Shown: positions 1 through 5,564 of the stretch, in pieces | How positions within the stretch are numbered: the stretch's first letter is position 1 | Layout of the letters: every line of letters starts with the position of its first letter | Assembly: GCA_009784095.1 (NCBI GenBank) | Contig: WRDL01000051.1 | Span: forward strand, 1-9,629 | Source of the DNA: Coriobacteriia bacterium | GTDB lineage: Bacteria; Actinomycetota; Coriobacteriia; WRKU01 | Length of the DNA: 9,629 bases | Direction: 5' to 3' | Program-made: the position numbers and the translations under genes | The notes under the pieces: model-generated | The model's input: only the letters and a program-made list of their open reading frames with translations | Told to the model about the DNA's origin: nothing | The model's database searches: none

Positions 1-406
1 GACCGAAGTCGCCGCGATGCTCAAAGCGGCGTCCGCGCTCGATTTCAAGCGGGTCATCGCGCTCTTCCAGCCCCATCGCTATTCACGTACGCGTGCACTC
101 GAGCGCGAGTTCGCCACGTCGTTCGATGGTGCATTCAAGGTGGTACTGCTCGACGTCTACAGTGCTGGTGAGACCCCTATTCCCGGAGTGAGCGGCAGAA
201 CGATCTGTGACGCGATACTCGATCACGATTCACGTGCGCAGGTGACCTATCTGCCGCATCGCAAGGACATCGTGCGCTACCTCGTGTCGCAGGCGCGTGA
301 AGGCGATCTGATAATGACGATCGGCGCGGGCGATGTGACCGCGATCGGACCCGAGTTGGTCAGCGCATTGACCGAAGCAGCCGCAGAGCACTCCGCCGCG
401 AGCTGA
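1..406 (+). CDS. murC: UDP-N-acetylmuramate--L-alanine ligase, 3' end only
   Basis: MurC is the cytoplasmic ATP-dependent ligase that adds L-alanine to UDP-MurNAc, the first step in building the peptidoglycan stem peptide. Only the last 134 codons are present; the reading frame is open from base 2 and the gene begins upstream of the window. The fragment opens with TEVAA, the remnant of the family's HPTE motif, followed by LFQPHRYSRT and then SAGETPIPGVSGRT, which together mark the C-terminal Mur ligase domain. The central ATP-binding domain is not in view. The TGA stop lies 17 nt before murB, so the two genes are probably co-transcribed. The ATG at 17 is internal and not the real start. Assignment to MurC rather than another Mur ligase rests on the QPHRYSRT and GE-PIPGVS motifs and on the murB neighbour. 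Confidence 0.95.
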   Translation, partial: TEVAAMLKAASALDFKRVIALFQPHRYSRTRALEREFATSFDGAFKVVLLDVYSAGETPIPGVSGRTICDAILDHDSRAQVTYLPHRKDIVRYLVSQAREGDLIMTIGAGDVTAIGPELVSALTEAAAEHSAAS

Positions 407-423
407 TCGCAGAGCAGATCTCC

Positions 424-1392
424 ATGACTTCCTCCCACGAATCTGACATCCAGGCGCTCGGTTCATCCCTGAGCGCGATACCGGGTGTCACCGTGTCATA
501 TGGGGTGCCTCTTCGTGACTACACCACCCTACGGATCGGCGGTAAAGCCGCACTATGGCTCGAAGTGGAGACTCCTTTGCGTGATGTTGGTGCACCACCC
601 GATTTCAGTAACATCGAGAAAGCGGTCGCGCTCTGTAAGTCACATAGGATGCCGCTGTTCGTTATGGGATCGGGAAGCAATATCCTTGCGCCTGACAGTG
701 GATACACCGGGGTGATCATCAAGCTCGCGCGCGTCTCGGCACATTGCGAGTTCACCAATGATCAGGTGAGTGCCGACGCAAGCTATCTGCTGGGTCCTTT
801 GGTTAGAGACGCGGCACAGCGCGGATGGAGCGATCTGGAATTCCTCGCCGGTATACCGGGCACGGTCGGCGGGGCGCTCGCGATGAATGCAGGGACCGCA
901 CATACCTGGATCGATTCGGTCGTGCGAGATGTCATCGTCCTTGAATACGGCGATGCGCCTCGTGTCGTGACGCGCAGCGTCGACGATATCGAGTGGGGTT
1001 ATCGCTTCTCCTCACTGCGCGACAATGCGCTCATCCTGGCTGCGACGTTCGCACTTCGCGCTAAAGATGAGCCCGATGAGGTCCTCGCGCGTATCGCGCA
1101 ACAGAACAAAAAGCGTAAGAGAACGCAGCCGCTGGCATTTCCCAACGCAGGAAGTGTGTTCAGGAATCCTGATGGAGATAGTGCTGGGCGGTTGATCGAA
1201 GCGGTAGGATTGAAAGGCATGAAGGTCGGCGGCGCCCAGATCTCTGAGGTGCACGCGAACTTCATAATCAATTGCGGGAACGCATCGACCGATGACGTAT
1301 TGGCCTTGATCGAAGAATCACAACAGCGGGTATTTGAGGAATATGGCATTAGATTACAAAAAGAAATCAGAGTACTGGGATCAGAAGCGTAA
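424..1392 (+). CDS. murB: UDP-N-acetylenolpyruvoylglucosamine reductase (MurB)
   Basis: MurB is the cytoplasmic FAD enzyme that reduces UDP-GlcNAc-enolpyruvate to UDP-MurNAc with NADPH, supplying the substrate of MurC. The 322-residue protein has normal family length. The N-terminal FAD-binding part shows TTLRIGGKA (about 34-42), MGSGSNILAPDSGYTG (81-96) and AGIPGTVGGALAMNAG (142-157). The MurB C-terminal domain shows YRFSSLR (193-199, active-site Arg194), NAGSVFRNP (241-249, catalytic Ser244) and KEIRVLG (313-319, catalytic Glu314). The GSVFRNP form and the length resemble the shorter, type II MurB group; that subtype is inferred. The ATG at 424 follows murC by 17 nt with only a weak purine-rich ribosome site. 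The 3' end overlaps ftsQ by 50 or 59 nt depending on the ftsQ start. Confidence 0.97.
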   Translation: MTSSHESDIQALGSSLSAIPGVTVSYGVPLRDYTTLRIGGKAALWLEVETPLRDVGAPPDFSNIEKAVALCKSHRMPLFVMGSGSNILAPDSGYTGVIIKLARVSAHCEFTNDQVSADASYLLGPLVRDAAQRGWSDLEFLAGIPGTVGGALAMNAGTAHTWIDSVVRDVIVLEYGDAPRVVTRSVDDIEWGYRFSSLRDNALILAATFALRAKDEPDEVLARIAQQNKKRKRTQPLAFPNAGSVFRNPDGDSAGRLIEAVGLKGMKVGGAQISEVHANFIINCGNASTDDVLALIEESQQRVFEEYGIRLQKEIRVLGSEA

Positions 1393-2503
1393 GGAGGAGA
1401 TCAAACCGCGTAGGCGCTCCGAGCGCAAGCGTGTTGAGGTCTCGACTTCGGTTCCCAAGAAAGTGCTTTCTGCCGATGAAGGGGAGAAGGTGGTCCTTCG
1501 CGCCAAGACCAAATACCCCGAGATGACGCACAAGCCCGAGCGTCAGCGTATCCAGATCAAAAAGAGGGAATCTCGTCCGGTAGCGGCAAAACGTCGAGAG
1601 GGATTCGAGATCGTTCCAGATGCTCCTCCGGTCGAGCATGACGTCGATCCCGTCCGTGCCAAGGAGCGGCGTAAAGTCTCGCAAAAACGTATCGAACGAC
1701 AACGACGGATACAGCGATCCAACATCCGAACTGTCTTTCTTATCCTGATCGGCGGTATCATCCTCGCCGCGTTGGTCGGGAGCCTTCTGGCATTTTTACG
1801 TTCGTCCTTCTTCGCGATCACCGAGTACTCCGTCAAAGGCACGAACTACCTGACCGCCTCCAATGTGCTGTCCTATCTAAAGACCGACCAGCGGACCTCG
1901 CTTCTTACGCTCGACGCGAGCGTGGTCGAAGAGTCGCTGCTCGTCAATCCCTGGATCAAGAAGGCGACGATCAGCAAGAGGATCCCCTCATCGCTGGAGA
2001 TCACCATCGAAGAGCGTGTGCCGATCGGTATCGTGTCGATGGTCAATGAAGAGCGCTGGGTCATAGCCGATGATGGCACCTGGCTCGGCAAAGTCATTGA
2101 GGACGGGGAGGAGTTGTGGGCGATCGATCCTGACGCGGTGCATCCACGTATCGCGCTCGAGCCCGACTCGCTCATCATCATAGAGGACATCTCACCGACA
2201 CCCAATACACTTGGAACGCTCGCGACCTCCGATGAAGTGCTCAATGCGATCGAGGTACTGCGCGGAATCGACGCCTCGTTGTTCGAGCAGGTGCAATCCA
2301 TGAGCGCTCCCGAGATACCGCTGACGAAGATCATCACCAATGAACATGTCGAGATCCTGGTCGGCGGCGCCAAGGACGCATACGAGAAGTCAAAGATCGC
2401 CCTCGCCCTGCTCAAAGAACACGAAGGAAAGGTGACGCTGATCGATGTGCGCAGCGTCGACAAACCGACGTGGCGCGGACTCGATACGTCCGTCGAGGAG
2501 TAG
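1343..2503 (+). CDS. ftsQ: Cell division protein FtsQ/DivIB, POTRA domain protein
   Basis: FtsQ/DivIB is a bitopic membrane protein that links early and late divisome proteins at the septum. From the ATG at 1343 the protein has 386 residues. Residues 1-128 form a very basic, probably disordered cytoplasmic tail rich in Lys and Arg. One membrane segment follows (about 131-152, VFLILIGGIILAALVGSLLA). The POTRA domain is at about 157-227, with ITEYSVKGTNYLTASNVL and NPWIKKATISKRIPSSLEITIEE, the typical FtsQ pattern. The rest is the FtsQ beta domain. The cytoplasmic tail is long for the family but usual in actinobacterial-type proteins. The start is uncertain: TTG at 1334 gives 389 residues, while ATG at 1343 has GAGGA only 2 nt upstream. 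Both lie inside murB. The next gene is ftsZ with no ftsA, as in Actinobacteria. Confidence 0.92.
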   Translation: MALDYKKKSEYWDQKRKEEIKPRRRSERKRVEVSTSVPKKVLSADEGEKVVLRAKTKYPEMTHKPERQRIQIKKRESRPVAAKRREGFEIVPDAPPVEHDVDPVRAKERRKVSQKRIERQRRIQRSNIRTVFLILIGGIILAALVGSLLAFLRSSFFAITEYSVKGTNYLTASNVLSYLKTDQRTSLLTLDASVVEESLLVNPWIKKATISKRIPSSLEITIEERVPIGIVSMVNEERWVIADDGTWLGKVIEDGEELWAIDPDAVHPRIALEPDSLIIIEDISPTPNTLGTLATSDEVLNAIEVLRGIDASLFEQVQSMSAPEIPLTKIITNEHVEILVGGAKDAYEKSKIALALLKEHEGKVTLIDVRSVDKPTWRGLDTSVEE

Positions 2504-2626
2504 AGCCTCAGATCCATTCGAATAAGGTCGCTTGACCTGCGTTCCCCCACTTCGGAGGTGCCCTCACGCCGGACCGCCATGATTATGGCTCCCTGTGACC
2601 AAACTGTAATATTGTATTCGATTCAC

Positions 2627-2654
2627 TTTATACTGCTTGAACTGGTATTTTAAT
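2627..2654 (+). promoter_or_regulatory. Possible distal ftsZ promoter
   Basis: TTTATA (2627-2632) and TTTAAT (2649-2654) are separated by 16 nt and match the -35 and -10 consensus at 4 and 5 of 6 positions. They lie in an AT-rich stretch where chance matches are common. One CTTGAAC copy (2636-2642) falls in the spacer. This is a weak call made by eye. Confidence 0.25.
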
Positions 2655-2753
2655 AAACCTTCAACTAATCCTTTAGAGATAAAAGTAAAAGATTGCTTAC
2701 AGCGCTTGTATCAATGCGAGTATAGAGTGTCATGAATTTGCGTTTAAGTGTGA

Positions 2754-2791
2754 CTTGAACGTTGTGCGAAAGACCCTATATCGAGTTCAAG
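2754..2791 (+). repeat. CTTGAAC/GTTCAAG inverted repeat around the ftsZ promoter
   Basis: CTTGAAC at 2754-2760 and its perfect complement GTTCAAG at 2785-2791 are separated by 24 nt. The left arm overlaps the proposed -35 hexamer and the right arm falls at the expected transcription start, so the -10 lies between them. A further CTTGAAC is at 2636-2642. This layout fits a pair of operator half-sites for a regulator of ftsZ; no known regulator is identified from the motif. Confidence 0.45.
2755..2782 (+). promoter_or_regulatory. Probable ftsZ promoter
   Basis: TTGAAC (2755-2760) and TATATC (2777-2782) with a 16-nt spacer resemble a housekeeping sigma factor promoter (4/6 and 5/6 matches). Transcription would start near 2789, giving a leader of about 30 nt that contains GAGGAG (2807-2812), 6 nt before the ftsZ ATG. 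A promoter for ftsZ separate from the upstream genes fits the long gap here. TATAGT at 2793-2798 is an alternative -10 without a good -35. Confidence 0.5.
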
Positions 2792-2818
2792 CTATAGTAG
2801 AAGGATGAGGAGAGGGAT

Positions 2819-3904
2819 ATGTTGGAGACCGGTGCAAATTACCTCGCAGTGATCAAGGTCATCGGTGTTGGCGGTGGTGGGACCAATGCGATCAACCGAA
2901 TGATCGAGGCAGGTGTCAAGGGCGTTGAGTTCATCGCGGTCAATACCGATGCGCAGGCACTGCTCATGAGTGATGCCGACTACAAGGTCCACATCGGTGT
3001 GAACCTTACCAAAGGTCTGGGCGCGGGAGCCAATCCCGTGGTCGGAGCTGAGGCGGCTGAAGAGAATCGCGACGAACTTCGTGAGGCACTCCAAGGTGCC
3101 GATATGGTATTCATCGCCGCGGGTGAGGGCGGAGGCACCGGTACCGGTGCTGCTCCGGTCATCGCGCGCATCGCAAAAGAGGAGATCGGTGCGCTGACAG
3201 TAGGTATCGTGACGCGGCCCTTCTCATTCGAGGGACGCAAACGTGCGCAGCAGGCCGAGGACGGTATCAAGGAATTGAGGGAAGCGGTCGATACGCTCAT
3301 CATCATTCCCAATGACCGTCTCCTGCAGATCGCAGAGAAGAAGACCTCGATGCTTGACGCGTTCCGCTATGCCGATGACGTTCTGCGACAAGGTACCCAA
3401 GGTATCACCGACCTTATCACTATTCCGGGTCTGATCAACCTCGACTTCGCCGACGTCCGCACGATCATGGAAGACGCCGGATCCGCCCTGATGGGTATCG
3501 GGGTCTCGGCCGGCGACGACCGCGCGATGGAAGCCGCGACCGCGGCGATCTCGAGCCCACTGCTCGAGTCATCGATCCAAGGTGCCAACGGCATCCTGCT
3601 CTCGATCGCCGGAGGAAGCGATCTGGGTATCCTCGAGGCCAACCAGGCTGCCGAGATCGTCGCGAACTCCGCATCTCCTGATGCCAACATCATATTCGGT
3701 ACGGTCATCGATGACGCACTCGGCGATGCCGTGCGCGTAACGGTGGTCGCCACCGGGTTTTCCGGGACCAAGCCGGGCGCCAACGGACGCATGGGCTCGA
3801 CCGGTCTGGGTGGGGACACCGTCGGGTTCACTCCGCTGACCCTTGGCGGAGAAGCCGAAGAGAGCGATGGACTCGAGTTGCCGGACTTTCTCAAGACCCG
3901 CTAA
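2819..3904 (+). CDS. ftsZ: Cell division GTPase FtsZ
   Basis: FtsZ is the tubulin-like GTPase that polymerises into the Z-ring at mid-cell and recruits the divisome. The 361-residue protein shows the N-terminal nucleotide motif GVGGGGTNAINRM (16-28), NTDAQAL (42-48), the tubulin signature GEGGGTGTG (102-110) and the T7 loop NLDFAD (207-212), whose Asp209 and Asp212 complete the GTPase site of the neighbouring subunit. The C-terminal domain runs to about 317. A short Gly-rich linker leads to the C-terminal peptide LELPDFLKTR (352-361), the docking site for partners such as SepF or FtsW in other bacteria. Glu before GGGTGTG is the form usual in Actinobacteria, where many other bacteria have Met. 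GAGGAG at 2807-2812 is a strong ribosome site. No ftsA precedes it. Confidence 0.99.
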   Translation: MLETGANYLAVIKVIGVGGGGTNAINRMIEAGVKGVEFIAVNTDAQALLMSDADYKVHIGVNLTKGLGAGANPVVGAEAAEENRDELREALQGADMVFIAAGEGGGTGTGAAPVIARIAKEEIGALTVGIVTRPFSFEGRKRAQQAEDGIKELREAVDTLIIIPNDRLLQIAEKKTSMLDAFRYADDVLRQGTQGITDLITIPGLINLDFADVRTIMEDAGSALMGIGVSAGDDRAMEAATAAISSPLLESSIQGANGILLSIAGGSDLGILEANQAAEIVANSASPDANIIFGTVIDDALGDAVRVTVVATGFSGTKPGANGRMGSTGLGGDTVGFTPLTLGGEAEESDGLELPDFLKTR

Positions 3905-3936
3905 GACGACCGCGGCAGTGATCTGAGGTGCGCGAA

Positions 3937-4746
3937 GTGAAGCCCACCTTGACGAAAGTAACAACGGACGGCGTGACATTCTTTACTGATGTCGCGCTGT
4001 TTGCGTCAACGGGGATCCGCGTTGCATTCTCGGCGCGTCACGGAGGTATCAGCCCTCGACCTTACGCCACTTTGAATCTGGGAAACCATGTCGCCGACGA
4101 CCTCGGCAATGTGGCGATCAACCGTCAACGGCTTTGCTCGGCGCTCGCGCTCAGCGACGTGGCGCGTGGACGCCTCAACTCGGCGCAACAGGTACACGGG
4201 GTCCACGTCGAGCATGCGCTCGATCAGGTACACGAATTCCCCGATACCGACGCACTGGTCACCGATCGGACGGACATCCCTTTACTGCTCTGCTTTGCAG
4301 ATTGCGTACCGATCATCGTGGTCGATCCCGCAACACCCGCGATCGGTGTGATCCATTCGGGATGGCGCGGGACGCTCGATAGGATAGCTTGCCATGCGGT
4401 CAAGGAACTGCAGGAAGCCTATCACAGTGAGCCGGGAGATCTGATCGCCTATATCGGTCCGTACATCGGTTTACATAATTTTACAATTGGAAACGACATC
4501 GGTTTACAATTCGCGGCTATTTTCGATACCATTAATCCGAGGAACATCATCACCACGACGGAGGAATCCGTCAACCTCGATCTTGGAACAGTAATAGAAG
4601 AAACACTGGTTGAGACGGGAGTGCGTGCGTGCAATATCCACAACATGCATATCGACACAGTGCGCCACGTCGACGACTTCTTTTCCTATCGAGCCGAGGA
4701 TCAAGTCACGGGACGGTTTGGCGCGCTGGGCTGTATCTGCTCCTAG
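3937..4746 (+). CDS. pgeF: Peptidoglycan editing factor PgeF (YfiH/laccase-domain family)
   Basis: Members of this family, once called multicopper polyphenol oxidases, include E. coli YfiH/PgeF, which removes L-Ser wrongly attached to UDP-MurNAc by MurC. The 269-residue protein shows SARHGGISPRPYATLNLGNHV, and the zinc ligands His87 (QVHG), Cys123 (ADC) and His140 (HSGWRGT). The usual C-terminal pattern FFSYR...TGR ends the protein. GTG at 3937 is preferred because GAGG (3925-3928) lies 8 nt before it; GTG at 3928 overlaps that site. The segment IGPYIGLHNFTIG (173-185) departs from the family's usual (C/H)(Y/F)EVG: the conserved Glu is Thr183. The DNA there is AT-rich and repetitive. Only 32 nt separate it from ftsZ, so co-transcription is likely. 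Its last 118 nt overlap pstS. Confidence 0.93.
   Translation: MKPTLTKVTTDGVTFFTDVALFASTGIRVAFSARHGGISPRPYATLNLGNHVADDLGNVAINRQRLCSALALSDVARGRLNSAQQVHGVHVEHALDQVHEFPDTDALVTDRTDIPLLLCFADCVPIIVVDPATPAIGVIHSGWRGTLDRIACHAVKELQEAYHSEPGDLIAYIGPYIGLHNFTIGNDIGLQFAAIFDTINPRNIITTTEESVNLDLGTVIEETLVETGVRACNIHNMHIDTVRHVDDFFSYRAEDQVTGRFGALGCICS
4463..4508 (+). repeat. 13-nt direct repeat inside pgeF
   Basis: ACATCGGTTTACA occurs at 4463-4475 and again at 4496-4508, a 33-nt period that keeps the reading frame and encodes a repeated Ile-Gly-Leu in PgeF. Each copy contains one of the TTTACA hexamers of the proposed Pho box. It may be a small in-frame duplication that has since diverged between the copies. Confidence 0.6.
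4470..4511 (+). promoter_or_regulatory. Candidate Pho box for pstS inside pgeF
   Basis: TTTACA occurs at 4470-4475, 4480-4485 and 4503-4508, the last two extended to TTTACAATT. Starts are 10 and 23 nt apart, close to one and two helical turns. The Bacillus PhoP consensus TT(A/C/T)A(C/T)A, repeated about every 11 nt, is matched exactly by each hexamer. The stretch is AT-rich within a GC-rich gene and ends 117 nt before the pstS start. TACCAT at 4527-4532 is a possible -10, 18 nt after the third hexamer. The slot between the second and third hexamers (about 4491) has no match. Binding is inferred. Confidence 0.4.
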
Positions 4747-5564
4747 CGACCGCACTCATCATCTCACTCATAGGACTGACCGGATGTCGCGGTAATGCGC
4801 ACACCGAGACGGTCACCGTCGCCGGCTCGACCACGATCCTGCCGATCGCCGAAGTCGCCGCAGAGAGTTTCATGAGTCAGAACGAAGGCATATCGGTCCT
4901 GGTCTCGGGCATGGGCTCGAGCGCCGGCATCGAAGCAGCTGTCTCGGGGACCGCTGAGATCGGTACTTCCTCGCGCGAGCTTCACGACGGTGAGGGTGAG
5001 GATCTGGTCGACATCCCGATCGCTTACGACGGGATCGCAGCGATCGTTAATCCCCACAATCCTGTCGATGAGATCACGACCGAGCAACTTCGCGCGATCT
5101 ATTCCGGAAAGGTCACCAATTGGAGCGAGATCGGGGGAGAGGATCTTCCCATCGACATCATCAATCGCGATGAATCGAGTGGAACGCGAGACGCGTTCGC
5201 CTCTAATATCATGGATGGCGAGCGCTTCGATGTGGGCGCGGTCATCTTACCGGGTACCGGTCAGGTACGCGAGGTGGTCGCGAGAAGTCGCGGAGCCATA
5301 GGTTATATCTCGGTCGGGTTCGTCGATCCGAGGTTTGGGACCGATCCGGTCAAGGCGTTGGTGCTCGATGGCGTCGCGCCGACTGATGATAACGTGGCCA
5401 ACGGGTCCTATCCCATCTCGCGCGTACTGCATTTCTTTACCAACGGTGAACCTGAAGGTGCCACATTACAATACATCAAATATGTACTCTCGCCTGAAGT
5501 GCAACAAGGTGCGGTCATCGAAGCCGGTTATCTGCCGGTCACGACCCTGGGAGGTCAAGACTGA
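4629..5564 (+). CDS. pstS: Phosphate ABC transporter substrate-binding lipoprotein PstS
   Basis: PstS captures inorganic phosphate outside the membrane and delivers it to the PstCA permease. The 311-residue product has a hydrophobic stretch LYLLLATALIISLIGLTGC (35-53) ending in a lipobox, so Cys53 should be lipid-anchored. The mature part is a two-lobed binding protein with AGSTT (65-69), SGMGSSAGI (93-101), IGTSSRE (111-117) and RDESSGTR (180-187), the family's phosphate-binding loops. Translation very probably starts at GTG 4629, with GGGAG (4617-4621) 7 nt upstream; a stop at 4611 closes the frame before it and no other ATG, GTG or TTG occurs in frame before the signal sequence. This leaves an n-region of over 30 residues, long for a lipoprotein, all encoded within pgeF. 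The stop overlaps pstC by 1 nt (TGATG). Confidence 0.95.
   Translation: MQYPQHAYRHSAPRRRLLFLSSRGSSHGTVWRAGLYLLLATALIISLIGLTGCRGNAHTETVTVAGSTTILPIAEVAAESFMSQNEGISVLVSGMGSSAGIEAAVSGTAEIGTSSRELHDGEGEDLVDIPIAYDGIAAIVNPHNPVDEITTEQLRAIYSGKVTNWSEIGGEDLPIDIINRDESSGTRDAFASNIMDGERFDVGAVILPGTGQVREVVARSRGAIGYISVGFVDPRFGTDPVKALVLDGVAPTDDNVANGSYPISRVLHFFTNGEPEGATLQYIKYVLSPEVQQGAVIEAGYLPVTTLGGQD

Larger units (their letters stand above)
2504..2818 (+). promoter_or_regulatory. Intergenic region before ftsZ, AT-rich
   Basis: This 315-nt gap is the only long non-coding stretch in an otherwise tight gene string. The first 100 nt have ordinary composition and hold two 5-bp hairpins (2525-2538 and 2576-2589), neither followed by a T run, so no clear terminator of ftsQ is seen. 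From about 2600 to 2720 the sequence turns strongly AT-rich. The last 65 nt hold the best promoter, an inverted repeat and the ftsZ ribosome site. The heptamer CTTGAAC occurs at 2636-2642 and 2754-2760, and its complement GTTCAAG at 2785-2791. I recognise no RNA gene and no convincing small coding sequence. Confidence 0.7.

Noticed and set aside
2525..2538. Hairpin AGGTC-GCTT-GACCT after ftsQ as a terminator
   Set aside because: The stem is only 5 bp and is followed by GCGTTCCCCC, not a T run.
1873..2580. 235-codon open frame on the minus strand opposite ftsQ
   Set aside because: It is Ser/Thr-rich shadow coding of a clear FtsQ gene, with no family motif.
2576..2589. Hairpin GCCAT-GATT-ATGGC as a terminator or attenuator
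   Set aside because: Short stem with moderate G+C and no T tract after it; could occur by chance.
2579..2653. 24-codon open frame in the gap before ftsZ (MIMAPCDQTV...)
   Set aside because: No ribosome site, composition follows the AT-rich non-coding DNA, and no recognisable pattern.
3367..3894. 175-codon minus-strand open frame opposite ftsZ
   Set aside because: The sequence is Pro/Ser/Ala-rich shadow translation of the conserved ftsZ C-terminal half.
4662..4690. Twin-arginine (Tat) motif in the PstS N-terminus (PRRRLLFL)
   Set aside because: It fits the loose RR-x-hydrophobic pattern, but about 15 residues with further charges separate it from the hydrophobic stretch. It lies wholly in DNA constrained by pgeF, and PstS is normally a Sec lipoprotein.
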